Shown in pieces: positions 14,720-23,247 of a stretch of DNA of 30,185 bases (positions within the stretch are counted from its first letter, which is position 1; each line of letters opens with the position of its first letter). This DNA comes from Verrucomicrobiota bacterium. GTDB taxonomy: Bacteria > Verrucomicrobiota > Verrucomicrobiia > Chthoniobacterales > UBA10450. Where the stretch lies: contig QHOM01000194.1 in the NCBI GenBank assembly GCA_003218785.1, positions 1 to 30,185 on the forward strand, written 5' to 3'. The position numbers and the translations under genes are program-made. Under the pieces are notes generated by a model. The model worked only from the letters and a program-made list of their open reading frames with translations. It ran no database searches and was not told where the DNA came from.

Positions 14720-15843
14720 CGCAAAAATTGCCGAAGCCGACTGCTCCATACTACATCGGTCGCGGCAAAGCGGAATCCATTAAAGAATCGTGTCAGGATC
14801 GACAAGTGACCTCCGTTATTTTTGATGACGAACTTTCGCCCGCCCAGGGTCGCAACCTGGAAAATTTATTCGCGCGCAAGGTTGTCGATCGAACTCAGTT
14901 GATTCTCGACATTTTTGCGCAGCGCGCGCGCAGCCGAGAAGGTCGATTGCAAATCGAGCTCGCGCAGTTGCAGTATCTTTTGCCACGCCTCACCCGCATG
15001 TGGCATCACTTGTCCCGGCAGACCGGCGGGATCGGCACGCGTGGCCCGGGTGAAACGCAATTGGAAGTTGATCGCCGCCGCGTGCAGGAGCGGATCGCGC
15101 GACTCGAACGCGAGCTGGAAGCTGTGCGTAAGACGCGCGCGATACAGCGCCAGGGTCGCAAACGGCACCAATGGCCTGTCGCTGCGGTGGTCGGCTACAC
15201 AAACGCCGGCAAATCGACGCTGCTGAATTTGCTCACCGGCGCCGATGTTGTAACCGAGGATAAGCTTTTTGCGACGCTGGATCCCACCACGCGCAGCTTT
15301 GTTTTGCCGAACAAACAGCGGGTCCTCCTCACAGACACGGTTGGGTTCTTACGAAAACTTCCGCACACGTTGATTGAATCGTTCAAGGCGACGCTCGAAG
15401 AAGTGCGCGAAGCCGATCTGCTCATTCACATTGTCGATCTTAGTCATCCCCGCGTGGACGAGCAGATGGAAGCGGTCGACGGCGTGATTAAAGAACTGGA
15501 CGCGTACGGCAAGCAAACCCTCATCGTGTTCAACAAGATCGATAATTTGCCGAATCGCGAACTGGCCGACTCTTACGTGAAGCGCTTTTCCGGGAGCGTC
15601 GCAATTTCCGCGCGCACCGGAGAAGGCGTGAACAAGCTCGTGCAGGCTCTTGAAGACGTGCTCAGTTCGTGGCGGTTGCGTTCCCGTTTTCGTATTCCAT
15701 CGAATGAAACCGCGTTGATAGCCGAGATTCATCGGGTCGGTCATGTATTGGAATTAAGATACGAAGGAAACGACGCTTTGATCGTCGCGCACGTTCCACC
15801 GCATCTGGGACAGAAACTGGCCGATTACGCAGCGCGGGATTGA
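14650..15843 (+). CDS. hflX: GTPase HflX
   Basis: Ribosome-associated GTPase that splits or rescues stalled ribosomes under stress. Family marks are complete: the glycine-rich GGIGTRGPGETQLEVDRR of the HflX domain, the coiled-coil-like RRRVQERIARLERELEAVRKTR, then the G domain with G1 GYTNAGKST, G3 DTVGF and G4 NKID, and a C-terminal domain ending QKLADYAARD. The only usable start is TTG 14650, preceded by GTGGGAA. This gives a protein lacking the first beta strand usual in HflX (the segment before SLDELRELA). The frame is open upstream only to 14584. Together with the odd miaA tail this suggests a rearranged miaA-hflX junction. Its stop overlaps the convergent acyltransferase gene by 19 bases. 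Confidence 0.9.
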   Translation: MHDSLDELRELANSAGAEVVDTVTQKLPKPTAPYYIGRGKAESIKESCQDRQVTSVIFDDELSPAQGRNLENLFARKVVDRTQLILDIFAQRARSREGRLQIELAQLQYLLPRLTRMWHHLSRQTGGIGTRGPGETQLEVDRRRVQERIARLERELEAVRKTRAIQRQGRKRHQWPVAAVVGYTNAGKSTLLNLLTGADVVTEDKLFATLDPTTRSFVLPNKQRVLLTDTVGFLRKLPHTLIESFKATLEEVREADLLIHIVDLSHPRVDEQMEAVDGVIKELDAYGKQTLIVFNKIDNLPNRELADSYVKRFSGSVAISARTGEGVNKLVQALEDVLSSWRLRSRFRIPSNETALIAEIHRVGHVLELRYEGNDALIVAHVPPHLGQKLADYAARD

Positions 15844-16451
15844 GCAACTAAAGCGCGGACAGGGGATTCAACGCTTGCCGCGACTTGCGACCACCCGGTG
15901 CGATTGTTGGCTGTTGATGCAAACTCGAGCGCACCTCCGATCACTAGTTTGATCGCCCCAGGTCGCGGAAGCTTTCGGTCTGGCGGCAGAGCCTCAAAAG
16001 CTCCAGCAAGACCGCAGGGCACGACCGGCACATTTGTTTCCGCGACGAGCGTCCCAAGTCCGTGTTTGAATGGCATCATTGAGCCGTCGCGACTGCGCGC
16101 CCCTTGCGGGAAGATAATGAAGATGGATTTTTCTTCCTGTAATTTCCGGCGCAGATTGGAAAGCGCGCGCGGGCCACAATCTTTCCGCCACATCGGCAAA
16201 GCATTGAGCATAATTGCCGAAAACGTGCTGGTCACATTGGTTTGAAAAAAGACATCGCCCGCAGCGATGGGAAAGGCGCTTTCGCTCTGGTGAGGAGTAA
16301 GTGTTGCTCCGAGAGTCAGCGCGTCGAGATGGCTGCCATGATTCGCTGCGAGGACAAACGGTCCGTGGGCCGGCAGATTCTCGCGGCCGGTGATCGTGAG
16401 TCGATGTGCGATCGCGAAATAAATTCGCAGTAGCGCGCTGCGATCAGCCAT
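15825..16451 (-). CDS. PlsC-type lysophospholipid (1-acylglycerol-3-phosphate) acyltransferase
   Basis: Predicted membrane-associated acyltransferase that acylates lysophosphatidic acid or a related lipid. The motifs are clear: AANHGSHLDAL (motif I, H-x4-D), IIFPQGARSRDGSM (motif III, with Gln in place of the usual Glu before Gly), and VPVVPCGLAG (motif IV). The Gln substitution (FPQG for FPEG) is seen in some bacterial members. I start at ATG 16451 (MADRSALLRIYF); the frame stays open far upstream, but that part is first a broken CDP-alcohol phosphatidyltransferase start and then the antisense of nth. The N-terminus may be an accidental join created by a deletion. It converges on hflX. Confidence 0.75.
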   Translation of the reverse strand: MADRSALLRIYFAIAHRLTITGRENLPAHGPFVLAANHGSHLDALTLGATLTPHQSESAFPIAAGDVFFQTNVTSTFSAIMLNALPMWRKDCGPRALSNLRRKLQEEKSIFIIFPQGARSRDGSMMPFKHGLGTLVAETNVPVVPCGLAGAFEALPPDRKLPRPGAIKLVIGGALEFASTANNRTGWSQVAASVESPVRALVAQSRAA

Positions 16452-16643
16452 TCGATTGGGTGATAGGCGATCGACGTCGCCGCAAGCGCGATTCCCGCCA
16501 CGATAACAGGCGAACATGCCAGCAAGGGAAATCGCATTCGGTGAGACCCTCCGCGAAGCGAGCCAGCTTGCGGTCACTCTCGCCCATTTCCGGTCGCGCG
16601 TCGCGATCGGCCTGCGATCTAAGACCTGCGCAGATTGAGACAT
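16433..16643 (-). pseudogene. Remnant of a CDP-alcohol phosphatidyltransferase gene
   Basis: From ATG 16643 the minus strand encodes DRRPIATRDRKWARVTASWL followed by SRRVSPNAISLAGMF, the characteristic beginning of CDP-alcohol phosphatidyltransferases (R-x-S/T-x-P-N-x-I-S). After about 16510 the similarity moves to another frame (VIVAGIALAATSIA...WLIAA, a membrane helix), then ends. The catalytic DG-x2-AR-x8-G-x3-D-x3-D block is absent. At 16451 the acyltransferase begins in the first frame. So the gene has a frameshift and has lost most of its length, leaving about 70 codons fused to the start of plsC-like sequence. The acyltransferase may now use its promoter. Confidence 0.6.
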
Positions 16644-16688
16644 AATTCCCTGCATTGAATCCATAGCAGGTCTGCGAATAATACCGAG

Positions 16689-17363
16689 ATGAAAACACGC
16701 GAGCGGGTGGTGCAATTGATCGATGCCTTCCCGCAAGTTTATCCGGGTGCGCGTTGCGAGCTGGATTTTCGAAATCCACTCGAGCTGCTCGTGGCGACGA
16801 TCCTCTCGGCGCAATGCACGGATAAACGCGTCAACATGGTTACGCCCGCGTTGTTCAAGAAACACCCAACGGCAAAAGATTATGCAAGTGCGCCACAAGC
16901 CAGCCTTGAGAAGGCGATTAAATCGACAGGTTTTTTCCGAAACAAAGCCAAAAGCATTCGCGCGGCAATGCGCACGATCGCGGAAGAACACAACGGAAAA
17001 GTTCCCAACACGATGGAAGAATTGTGCGCCTTGCCGGGCGTTGGCCGGAAAACCGCGAATGTTGTTCTGGGTAACGCGTTTGGAAAGAACGAAGGGATCG
17101 TCGTAGACACCCATGTCGCCCGCTTGTCGCAACGGCTTGGCCTAACGAAACAAAAAGACGCGGACAAAATCGAGCGCGATTTGATGAAGCTGGTGCCGCG
17201 CGAGCATTGGACCGACTGGAGTCACTGGCTCATCTGGCACGGACGTCGGCGTTGTTACGCGCGCAAGCCGGATTGTAGTCAGTGCGAAGTTTTCCAGTTA
17301 TGCCCGAGCGGCAAAATTTTTCTGCGAACCGGACAGGCCAGGAAGTCTGCCGCCAGCAACTGA
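16689..17363 (+). CDS. nth: Endonuclease III
   Basis: Bifunctional DNA glycosylase/AP lyase that removes oxidised pyrimidines. The helix-hairpin-helix LPGVGRKTANVVLGNAF carries the catalytic Lys121, and VDTHVARLS carries Asp140. The [4Fe-4S] cluster ligands are complete in the expected spacing C-x6-C-x2-C-x5-C (Cys189, 196, 199, 205). At 224 residues it has the normal length. It starts at ATG 16689 with CGAG upstream. It is divergent from the CDP-alcohol phosphatidyltransferase remnant with 45 bases between the starts, which must hold both promoters. About 115 bases separate it from the next gene, so it is probably transcribed alone. Confidence 0.95.
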   Translation: MKTRERVVQLIDAFPQVYPGARCELDFRNPLELLVATILSAQCTDKRVNMVTPALFKKHPTAKDYASAPQASLEKAIKSTGFFRNKAKSIRAAMRTIAEEHNGKVPNTMEELCALPGVGRKTANVVLGNAFGKNEGIVVDTHVARLSQRLGLTKQKDADKIERDLMKLVPREHWTDWSHWLIWHGRRRCYARKPDCSQCEVFQLCPSGKIFLRTGQARKSAASN

Positions 17364-17479
17364 GTAATTCGCGGTCAGCGCTATTGGGGGCCGGCCTACT
17401 CTCCGGACGCACACGAACACGCTGCCAGAGGGAAATTACTTGAAGTCCGCCGCGGCTCTGCCCAAGATCGCACACTAAA

Positions 17480-18865
17480 TTGAGAGCGCTGATAATCGCT
17501 GTTCTTGCACTGTATTGGAGCGCCGATTTCGTGCAGGCAGAAGCTCCGGAACTTCGGCAGTTGCGCGTCCAACTGAAAGCGGCTGAAGACGCTGCCGACA
17601 AGCCGGCAATTATCGAACTGAGCCGCCGCATCGTCGCCATCGCGCCAAATGATTCCAACGCCTGGGAGAAACGTGCGCAGGCGCAACTTGACGCCGAAGA
17701 CTTGGATCGCCTGGAGGAAACGCTCGATGCGTGGCAAAAAACCGTGCGACACCAACCGACCGCCATTGAAGATTTCCGCGGGGACTTGTCCCTCAAACGG
17801 AAGGATTACGAAAACGCGGAGCGGCATTGGCTCGCCTTTCTTGCCACGAAGCCGTCGGCTGCGGACGCTGCGACCGAATACGACGAACTCGGGGATTTAT
17901 GCGTGGAGCAGGCACGGTGGGCGGAGAACGCAGCCTATCGGACGAAAGCTATCGCCGCGAAGGATGCGGCTGCGCGCCGTGTTTTCCGCGCATGCGCTTT
18001 CCTGCGCCTGCACAAATGGGATGCGGCTTATGCCGACATGGCGAAGGCGAACAAGATCGACGCCTCCGACTCACAAGTGAAGGAATGGTTGCCGCAGTTT
18101 GAGCGGCTGCAAAAATTCCTACCGCAGATCAAGACGCTCGACGCACAGATCGCAAAATCGCCGAATGATCCGGCGGCTGCCGGATTGTTACTCGAGCGGG
18201 CGCGGATTTTCACTCTGGCTGGCCGGCCATTGCTGGCGCTTGATGACGCCGGGCGCGCTCTGAAACTTCAGCCCGCATCAATGCGAGCGCGCATCCAAAC
18301 AGCCGAGGCATTGCTGGATGACAATCGCGCGGAGGACGCAGCAAAATTGCAGGTCGGCAACGATCTTCTTCGTGGAGATGGCAAACACGTCAGCGAGCAT
18401 GCGTTACGAGAACTCGGTACACTGGACTCGCGTCTCCTGGCAAATCCCAGGGATGTCGATGCGCTTGCTGCGCGCTCAAAAGTTTTGAGAGAGCTGCGTC
18501 AATTCACGCTGGCTCTTGCTGACGCGCGCGCTGCGCTCGCGATCGATGATAAATCTGCAGCCGAACATTTTGAGGCTGCACACGATCTCGATGGACTGAG
18601 CCAAAGCAAAGAAGCCCTCGCGCATGCGTGCACGGCCACGGAGTTGGATCCCAATGATTCAGCAAAGTGGTTCTTCCGCGGTATCCTCGAAAGACAGCGC
18701 GCAGATTTCACCGCCGCTATTGAGTCCCAAACTCGCTCCCTTAAAATCGACGAGTCGCTTGTCGCGTTAAACGAACGCGAGCAATGCGAACGCCGCATCG
18801 GGAAGATAAATGAGGCCGATGCCGATCTTCGCCGGATTAGCGAACTGGCGCCAGAACACGAATGA
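17480..18865 (+). CDS. Exported TPR protein, first gene of the alpha-2-macroglobulin operon
   Basis: This 461-residue protein starts with a signal peptide (MRALIIAVLALYWSADFVQA, cleavage likely after QA) and otherwise consists of tetratricopeptide-like helical repeats spread over the whole length (for example ENAERHWLAFLATKPSA, RPLLALDDAGRALKLQPAS, QFTLALADARAALAIDD, DFTAAIESQTRSLKIDE). No enzyme motif is visible. It is probably a periplasmic scaffold. The start is TTG 17480, the only start codon that keeps the signal peptide; a stop lies upstream at 17441 and no ribosome site is seen. Its stop overlaps the alpha-2-macroglobulin start by four bases (ATGA), which implies coupled translation and a shared task, such as presenting or recruiting partners. 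That role is inference. Confidence 0.75.
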   Translation: MRALIIAVLALYWSADFVQAEAPELRQLRVQLKAAEDAADKPAIIELSRRIVAIAPNDSNAWEKRAQAQLDAEDLDRLEETLDAWQKTVRHQPTAIEDFRGDLSLKRKDYENAERHWLAFLATKPSAADAATEYDELGDLCVEQARWAENAAYRTKAIAAKDAAARRVFRACAFLRLHKWDAAYADMAKANKIDASDSQVKEWLPQFERLQKFLPQIKTLDAQIAKSPNDPAAAGLLLERARIFTLAGRPLLALDDAGRALKLQPASMRARIQTAEALLDDNRAEDAAKLQVGNDLLRGDGKHVSEHALRELGTLDSRLLANPRDVDALAARSKVLRELRQFTLALADARAALAIDDKSAAEHFEAAHDLDGLSQSKEALAHACTATELDPNDSAKWFFRGILERQRADFTAAIESQTRSLKIDESLVALNEREQCERRIGKINEADADLRRISELAPEHE

Positions 18866-21800
18866 ATCGGCTATCTTGCGCAGCGATCTCGCTTCTTTTA
18901 GCGAGCAGTCTCGCTTTTGGCCTGCCCGCCGTAGCCTTGGCGAAGGCGGGCGCTGACGAAGAGCAGGAAGAGGAAACATCGAATGCCAAACCGGATGCCG
19001 ACGGCGTCGTGATTGATCCGTCCAGCGGAAAAATCGCCGAGGGGGACCAGATCACGATCACGTTTCCGCTGGCGATGGTCGCGCCTGATCTCATCGATGT
19101 CGGGAATCAGCCTTGTCCGTTTGTCAGCGAACCAAAACTCGACGGCACGTTTCTTTGGAAAAGCCAGACGGAAGGCGTGTTCACGGTCAGCGGTGTCGTC
19201 GCTGGTGCGCGTCCTCGGTTGACACTTGCTCCGGGACTGAAAGACGCGGCCGGGAAACCTTTTGTCGTGAAGGATTGGAGCGCGGAATTTACAACGCTCA
19301 AGTTTGCGATCACGACCGACTTCACAGAGCACGAACAGTTGCCTGCGCGTCCGCAAGTCTATCTCGATTCAACTTATCCGGTTCGACTCGTCGAAGCGGC
19401 CGAGCACATTTACTTTCAAGACCGCGATTCGCACGACCGTTTTCCTGTCGAGATAATTCAAACCGTCGAGGAGAAAAGCGCGAGCCCATTGGAAGCAACA
19501 GCGTTTAGAGTTGGGCCGCGAGAGCCACTTCCCGTCGGACGCACGTTTGATCTGATCGTGAATGGGTTGCTCGACGCGAAAAGCCGGCGTCTGCTTCCCT
19601 ATCTGCAGGTCATCCCAGCGGGAAAAACCGAGCCGCTCAAGGTGGAATGGGTCGGCGCGTTCAATCATGCTCTCGAGGAGCCGTCGATTCGCATCAAGTT
19701 TAACGACGATATCGACCCGGTGGAAGCAACGCCGGAGCGAATCCGCGTCGAGCCTGCAGTGGAGAAAATGAAACTTCTCGCCAGCGGCAGCGCGATCGAA
19801 ATCACCGGCAACTTCAATCTCGCGCAGCGCTGTAAGGTTACCATTTCGCCGGAACTCAAAGGCGATCGCGGCTACGGACTCGCCGCTGAATCGCGCTGGG
19901 GCGCAACGTTCCGCCCAAAAGAGTCATGCCTTATCTTTCCATCTTCGCAGGTGTTTGCGCGTGCGCGCCAGGAGTTGCGCTTTGCATTTTTCCAAATCAA
20001 CACGCCGGACGTGACATGGAAATTGGCACGCATTCCCGCGGAGAAACTGTCCGCGGTCACGGCACGGGTCAGAGAATTCGAGAAGGATGCTACTGATCCT
20101 GTCACGGGCAAGGTTGTAATCGATCCGCGCACAGGGTTCGCGAAGCAGTTTCAAACCGAATTGCTCATCGACGGTTTTCAGTTGCCGGTAATGGGCAGCG
20201 GCACGTTCGACGCAACGAGCGGCGACATCGAAACGCGACGCGACGTTCAATGCACTTCGCCGGCAAAAGAAGGATTCGCCGGCGCGTACCTTTTCGAGGC
20301 GAGTGCGACACTTCCCGATGGACGGATCGTTGGGAATCGCTCGATCATTTGCGTCAATGACTATCTGCTGACGCAAAAACGAACGCCGACGACTGTCATC
20401 ATGCGTCTGGCAAAAATGTCCGACGCGAGCTCCGTGGCCGGAGTGACGGTTCACGCCGTGACCGAGGAGAACATCGAACTCGCCCGTGCTGTCACTGACG
20501 AGAACAGCATCGTCCGGTTCGTAAAGGATACAATTTTCACGAAGGCTCGTGACCCTAAGACTCACGACACACATCTTTTTATCGCGGATACAACGACCGG
20601 TCCGGCGCTGCAATTTGCCGAAGGCACATCCTATCCATCCGGAAGCGATTACGCTCCTCCCGTTAAAAAGCGGCAGGCGGAGATCATTACTGATCGCAAC
20701 CTTTATCGCCCAGGTCAGACCGTGAAGATGAAGGGATTAGTGCGCGAGATGACCAGCAACGGCCTGGCGATCCCGACTGAAGCCGAATCGCTCTGGCGCG
20801 GCGTGGTTGATGTGCATTGGCGGGTAACGACCGGCGACGGCGACCGAACGGTGGGCGAGGGCACGGTGCCGCTTTCGTCTTATGGAGGATGGGAAGCGGA
20901 ATGGATCGTGCCAGAAAAGGCGAAGCTCGGCGATTATGTCATCGCTTGCCGGGTGAACGGCAACGATTACCAAGGCTCAAGCAGAATCAGCGTTCAGGAA
21001 TATCGTGTACCGCTATTTTCGGTCATTGTCGACGCGACTACCCCGGAGACTGGTACGACCGCGCATGCTCGGATCTCCTCCGCGTATTTTCATGGCGCGC
21101 CGAATGTGGGCGCGCGTGTGCACTGGAAAGCCACCTGGACGACATCGGCTGAGTATGGTGGCGACACCGAGGGCCCTTATCGAAAACGTTTCAACGCTTA
21201 CGCCGAGGTCGGCCCGCACCTTGATGCTTATAGCGAGGAGATAAAAACAGTTGAAGGCGACACGCAACTCGATGCGCACGGCTTTGCGGAGCTCGCGTGC
21301 GAATCGCCATTCAAAGACAATCCCGCAGTCGGTCGTGTGAGCGTTGTCTGGCGGGCGGACGTAACCTCAATCGACGGGCAAACCCTTGCCGGCGGAGATA
21401 TGGCGACGCTCTTCCCGACAGAAACGCGGCTCGGCGTTCGCGCCAACGAACAGGTTGCGGAACCCGCCGGGCTGAAGGTCGAGATCGACGCCCTCGATCC
21501 GAACGATCAAAAGGTGAACGGCGTTTCTGTTCGGGCCGACCTGTTTCATGTTACCACAAAGACGGTCAAAGAGCAGATCGCGCCGTTCGTCTATCGCTAT
21601 CGAAACAACGACCAGTTTGCGAAAGTCGCATCACAAGAGTCAAAAACGCCGGCCGAACTTATTTTCCCGACGAGCGAGACAGGCCGATACGTTGTTGCAG
21701 TTAGCGCGCCGAAAATCAAAACCCCGGTCGTGAGCGATGAAACGACCGTCACAGGTGAAAAGCCGGCGGAGCTGCCGGTAATAAACGAGACGACGTTCAA

Positions 21801-23247
21801 GATCGAGCATCGTAGCGAGCCATTCCTGCCGGGCGATAAAGCCGCGCTCACGATACAAGCGCCATTCGGCGGCGTCGCGTGGGTCTCCGTGGAGACGGAT
21901 GAGGTGCTCGACACACTTCTCGTTCCAGTGAAGGGCAACGCGGGCCGCATCGAATTGCCCATCAAAAAGGAATACGCTCCGAACGCAGCTGTTGCCATCT
22001 ATCTAGTCAAGCCGGGTGGTAAGAGCGAACTCCCGCTGGAACGCTTCGCTTACACAAACATCGAAGTGCTCCGGCCAGATCGTGAACTAAAAATTGAGCC
22101 GCAACTCGCGAGCGCCACAGCAAAGCCAGGTGACATGGTGCGCGGTGAAGTGCGCGTCACTTCCGAGAACAAGCCGGTTTCCGATGTCGATCTTCTGGTG
22201 TTCGCAGTTGATGACGCCGTCCTCACGCTGGGCGACTGGAAGCTGCCGGCAATAGGCGAGAAATTTTATCCGAAGGATCCGTTTTCCGTACGCACTTACG
22301 AGGCACTCCACGGTTACATCGACAATCTCGCCAAACTCAGCTTGACGCAAAAAGGATTCATCATCGGCGACGGCGGGGAGGAAGCCATTTCAAATGTTCA
22401 AAATGTTCGCAAAGAATTTCGCACACTGGCGTTTTGGCAGGGGAGCTTGAAAACTGGCGGCGACGGCAAGGCCAGGTTTGAATTCACCGCGCCGGATAAC
22501 CTGACGACATATCGCATCGTTGCAGTCGGACAGACGAAGGCTAATCAATTTGGCGGCGATGCGACGCAGACGGTCAAAATATCGAAGCCGCTCCTCATCG
22601 ATCCAGCGTTACCGCGTTTTCTGCGCGATGGCGATGAGGTCGAACTGCGCGCGGTGGTGAGGGAAAATTTTGCTGACACCGATCAGGTCGCGGCGCGCTG
22701 TATCACGGACGCAAACTTGAAATTACTCGGTGGAGATAGCGTAACGCAGTCCGCCCATCGCGACGCGCCAACCGTGTTTCGTTTCAGGGCGAAAGTTGCC
22801 GACGTCGACCTCGCTCCGGCAAAGATACGCTTTGAAGCGGTCTCGAAATCGAACAACAAAATGTCGGACGCAGTCGAAATCACCCTCCCGGTGCAACCGC
22901 CCACGATTGTTTGCAAGGAAAGCGTGGCCGGGCCGTTCACCGGTCCGCAGTTCGAGGCATATCGCTCGATGCCCGACGCGTGGAAGCACGGTCGTGGCAA
23001 ATTTAGCACGACGATTTCAACCTCACCGTGGCTGCCCAACATCGCAGGATTGCCGCTGATTCTCCAATATCCACATGGCTGTTTCGAACAAATATCGACA
23101 AAACTTTTGGGCTGCAGTTTGCTCGCAAATCTGCTCGCGTATTTGCCCGATCTTCAGGAACGCGATGTCGAATATCGGGCCACGCTAGAACGCGGGATGA
23201 AGCAGTATGCTGACTCACTGCTCAGAATCCATCAATGCCGGCTTTGA
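18862..23247 (+). CDS. Bacterial alpha-2-macroglobulin, N-terminal and thioester part (frame broken)
   Basis: Large periplasmic protease trap of the YfhM/ECAM type. The N-terminus is a signal peptide (MNRLSCAAISLLLASSLAFG, extended by a palindrome-encoded PAVALAKAGA). No lipobox is seen, unlike E. coli YfhM. Macroglobulin-like domains follow, including the family block TDRNLYRPGQTVKMKGLVRE near residue 615. A block KTGGDGKARFEFTAPDNLTTYRI (about 1200) leads into the thioester domain. The thioester motif GCFEQ gives Cys1407 and Gln1410, so covalent protease capture is possible. The frame breaks at 23247 about 50 residues after the motif and the rest lies in 23207-24370. It overlaps the upstream TPR gene by four bases. 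Confidence 0.9.
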   Translation: MNRLSCAAISLLLASSLAFGLPAVALAKAGADEEQEEETSNAKPDADGVVIDPSSGKIAEGDQITITFPLAMVAPDLIDVGNQPCPFVSEPKLDGTFLWKSQTEGVFTVSGVVAGARPRLTLAPGLKDAAGKPFVVKDWSAEFTTLKFAITTDFTEHEQLPARPQVYLDSTYPVRLVEAAEHIYFQDRDSHDRFPVEIIQTVEEKSASPLEATAFRVGPREPLPVGRTFDLIVNGLLDAKSRRLLPYLQVIPAGKTEPLKVEWVGAFNHALEEPSIRIKFNDDIDPVEATPERIRVEPAVEKMKLLASGSAIEITGNFNLAQRCKVTISPELKGDRGYGLAAESRWGATFRPKESCLIFPSSQVFARARQELRFAFFQINTPDVTWKLARIPAEKLSAVTARVREFEKDATDPVTGKVVIDPRTGFAKQFQTELLIDGFQLPVMGSGTFDATSGDIETRRDVQCTSPAKEGFAGAYLFEASATLPDGRIVGNRSIICVNDYLLTQKRTPTTVIMRLAKMSDASSVAGVTVHAVTEENIELARAVTDENSIVRFVKDTIFTKARDPKTHDTHLFIADTTTGPALQFAEGTSYPSGSDYAPPVKKRQAEIITDRNLYRPGQTVKMKGLVREMTSNGLAIPTEAESLWRGVVDVHWRVTTGDGDRTVGEGTVPLSSYGGWEAEWIVPEKAKLGDYVIACRVNGNDYQGSSRISVQEYRVPLFSVIVDATTPETGTTAHARISSAYFHGAPNVGARVHWKATWTTSAEYGGDTEGPYRKRFNAYAEVGPHLDAYSEEIKTVEGDTQLDAHGFAELACESPFKDNPAVGRVSVVWRADVTSIDGQTLAGGDMATLFPTETRLGVRANEQVAEPAGLKVEIDALDPNDQKVNGVSVRADLFHVTTKTVKEQIAPFVYRYRNNDQFAKVASQESKTPAELIFPTSETGRYVVAVSAPKIKTPVVSDETTVTGEKPAELPVINETTFKIEHRSEPFLPGDKAALTIQAPFGGVAWVSVETDEVLDTLLVPVKGNAGRIELPIKKEYAPNAAVAIYLVKPGGKSELPLERFAYTNIEVLRPDRELKIEPQLASATAKPGDMVRGEVRVTSENKPVSDVDLLVFAVDDAVLTLGDWKLPAIGEKFYPKDPFSVRTYEALHGYIDNLAKLSLTQKGFIIGDGGEEAISNVQNVRKEFRTLAFWQGSLKTGGDGKARFEFTAPDNLTTYRIVAVGQTKANQFGGDATQTVKISKPLLIDPALPRFLRDGDEVELRAVVRENFADTDQVAARCITDANLKLLGGDSVTQSAHRDAPTVFRFRAKVADVDLAPAKIRFEAVSKSNNKMSDAVEITLPVQPPTIVCKESVAGPFTGPQFEAYRSMPDAWKHGRGKFSTTISTSPWLPNIAGLPLILQYPHGCFEQISTKLLGCSLLANLLAYLPDLQERDVEYRATLERGMKQYADSLLRIHQCRL
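18923..18951. repeat. Short GCCCGCC...GGCGGGC palindrome in the signal-peptide region
   Basis: TGCCCGCC, GTA, GCC-TT-GGC, GAA, GGCGGGC form an imperfect palindrome within the alpha-2-macroglobulin signal peptide region, encoding PAVALAKAGA. The 7-bp outer and 3-bp inner stems are perfect. It resembles a short dispersed palindrome; a related pattern is not seen elsewhere in this window. Confidence 0.6.

Noticed and set aside
16452..17132. N-terminal extension of the acyltransferase frame to a 435-codon protein
   Set aside because: Most of the extension is antisense to nth, which has all its catalytic and iron-sulfur residues; the remainder is the broken CDP-alcohol phosphatidyltransferase start.
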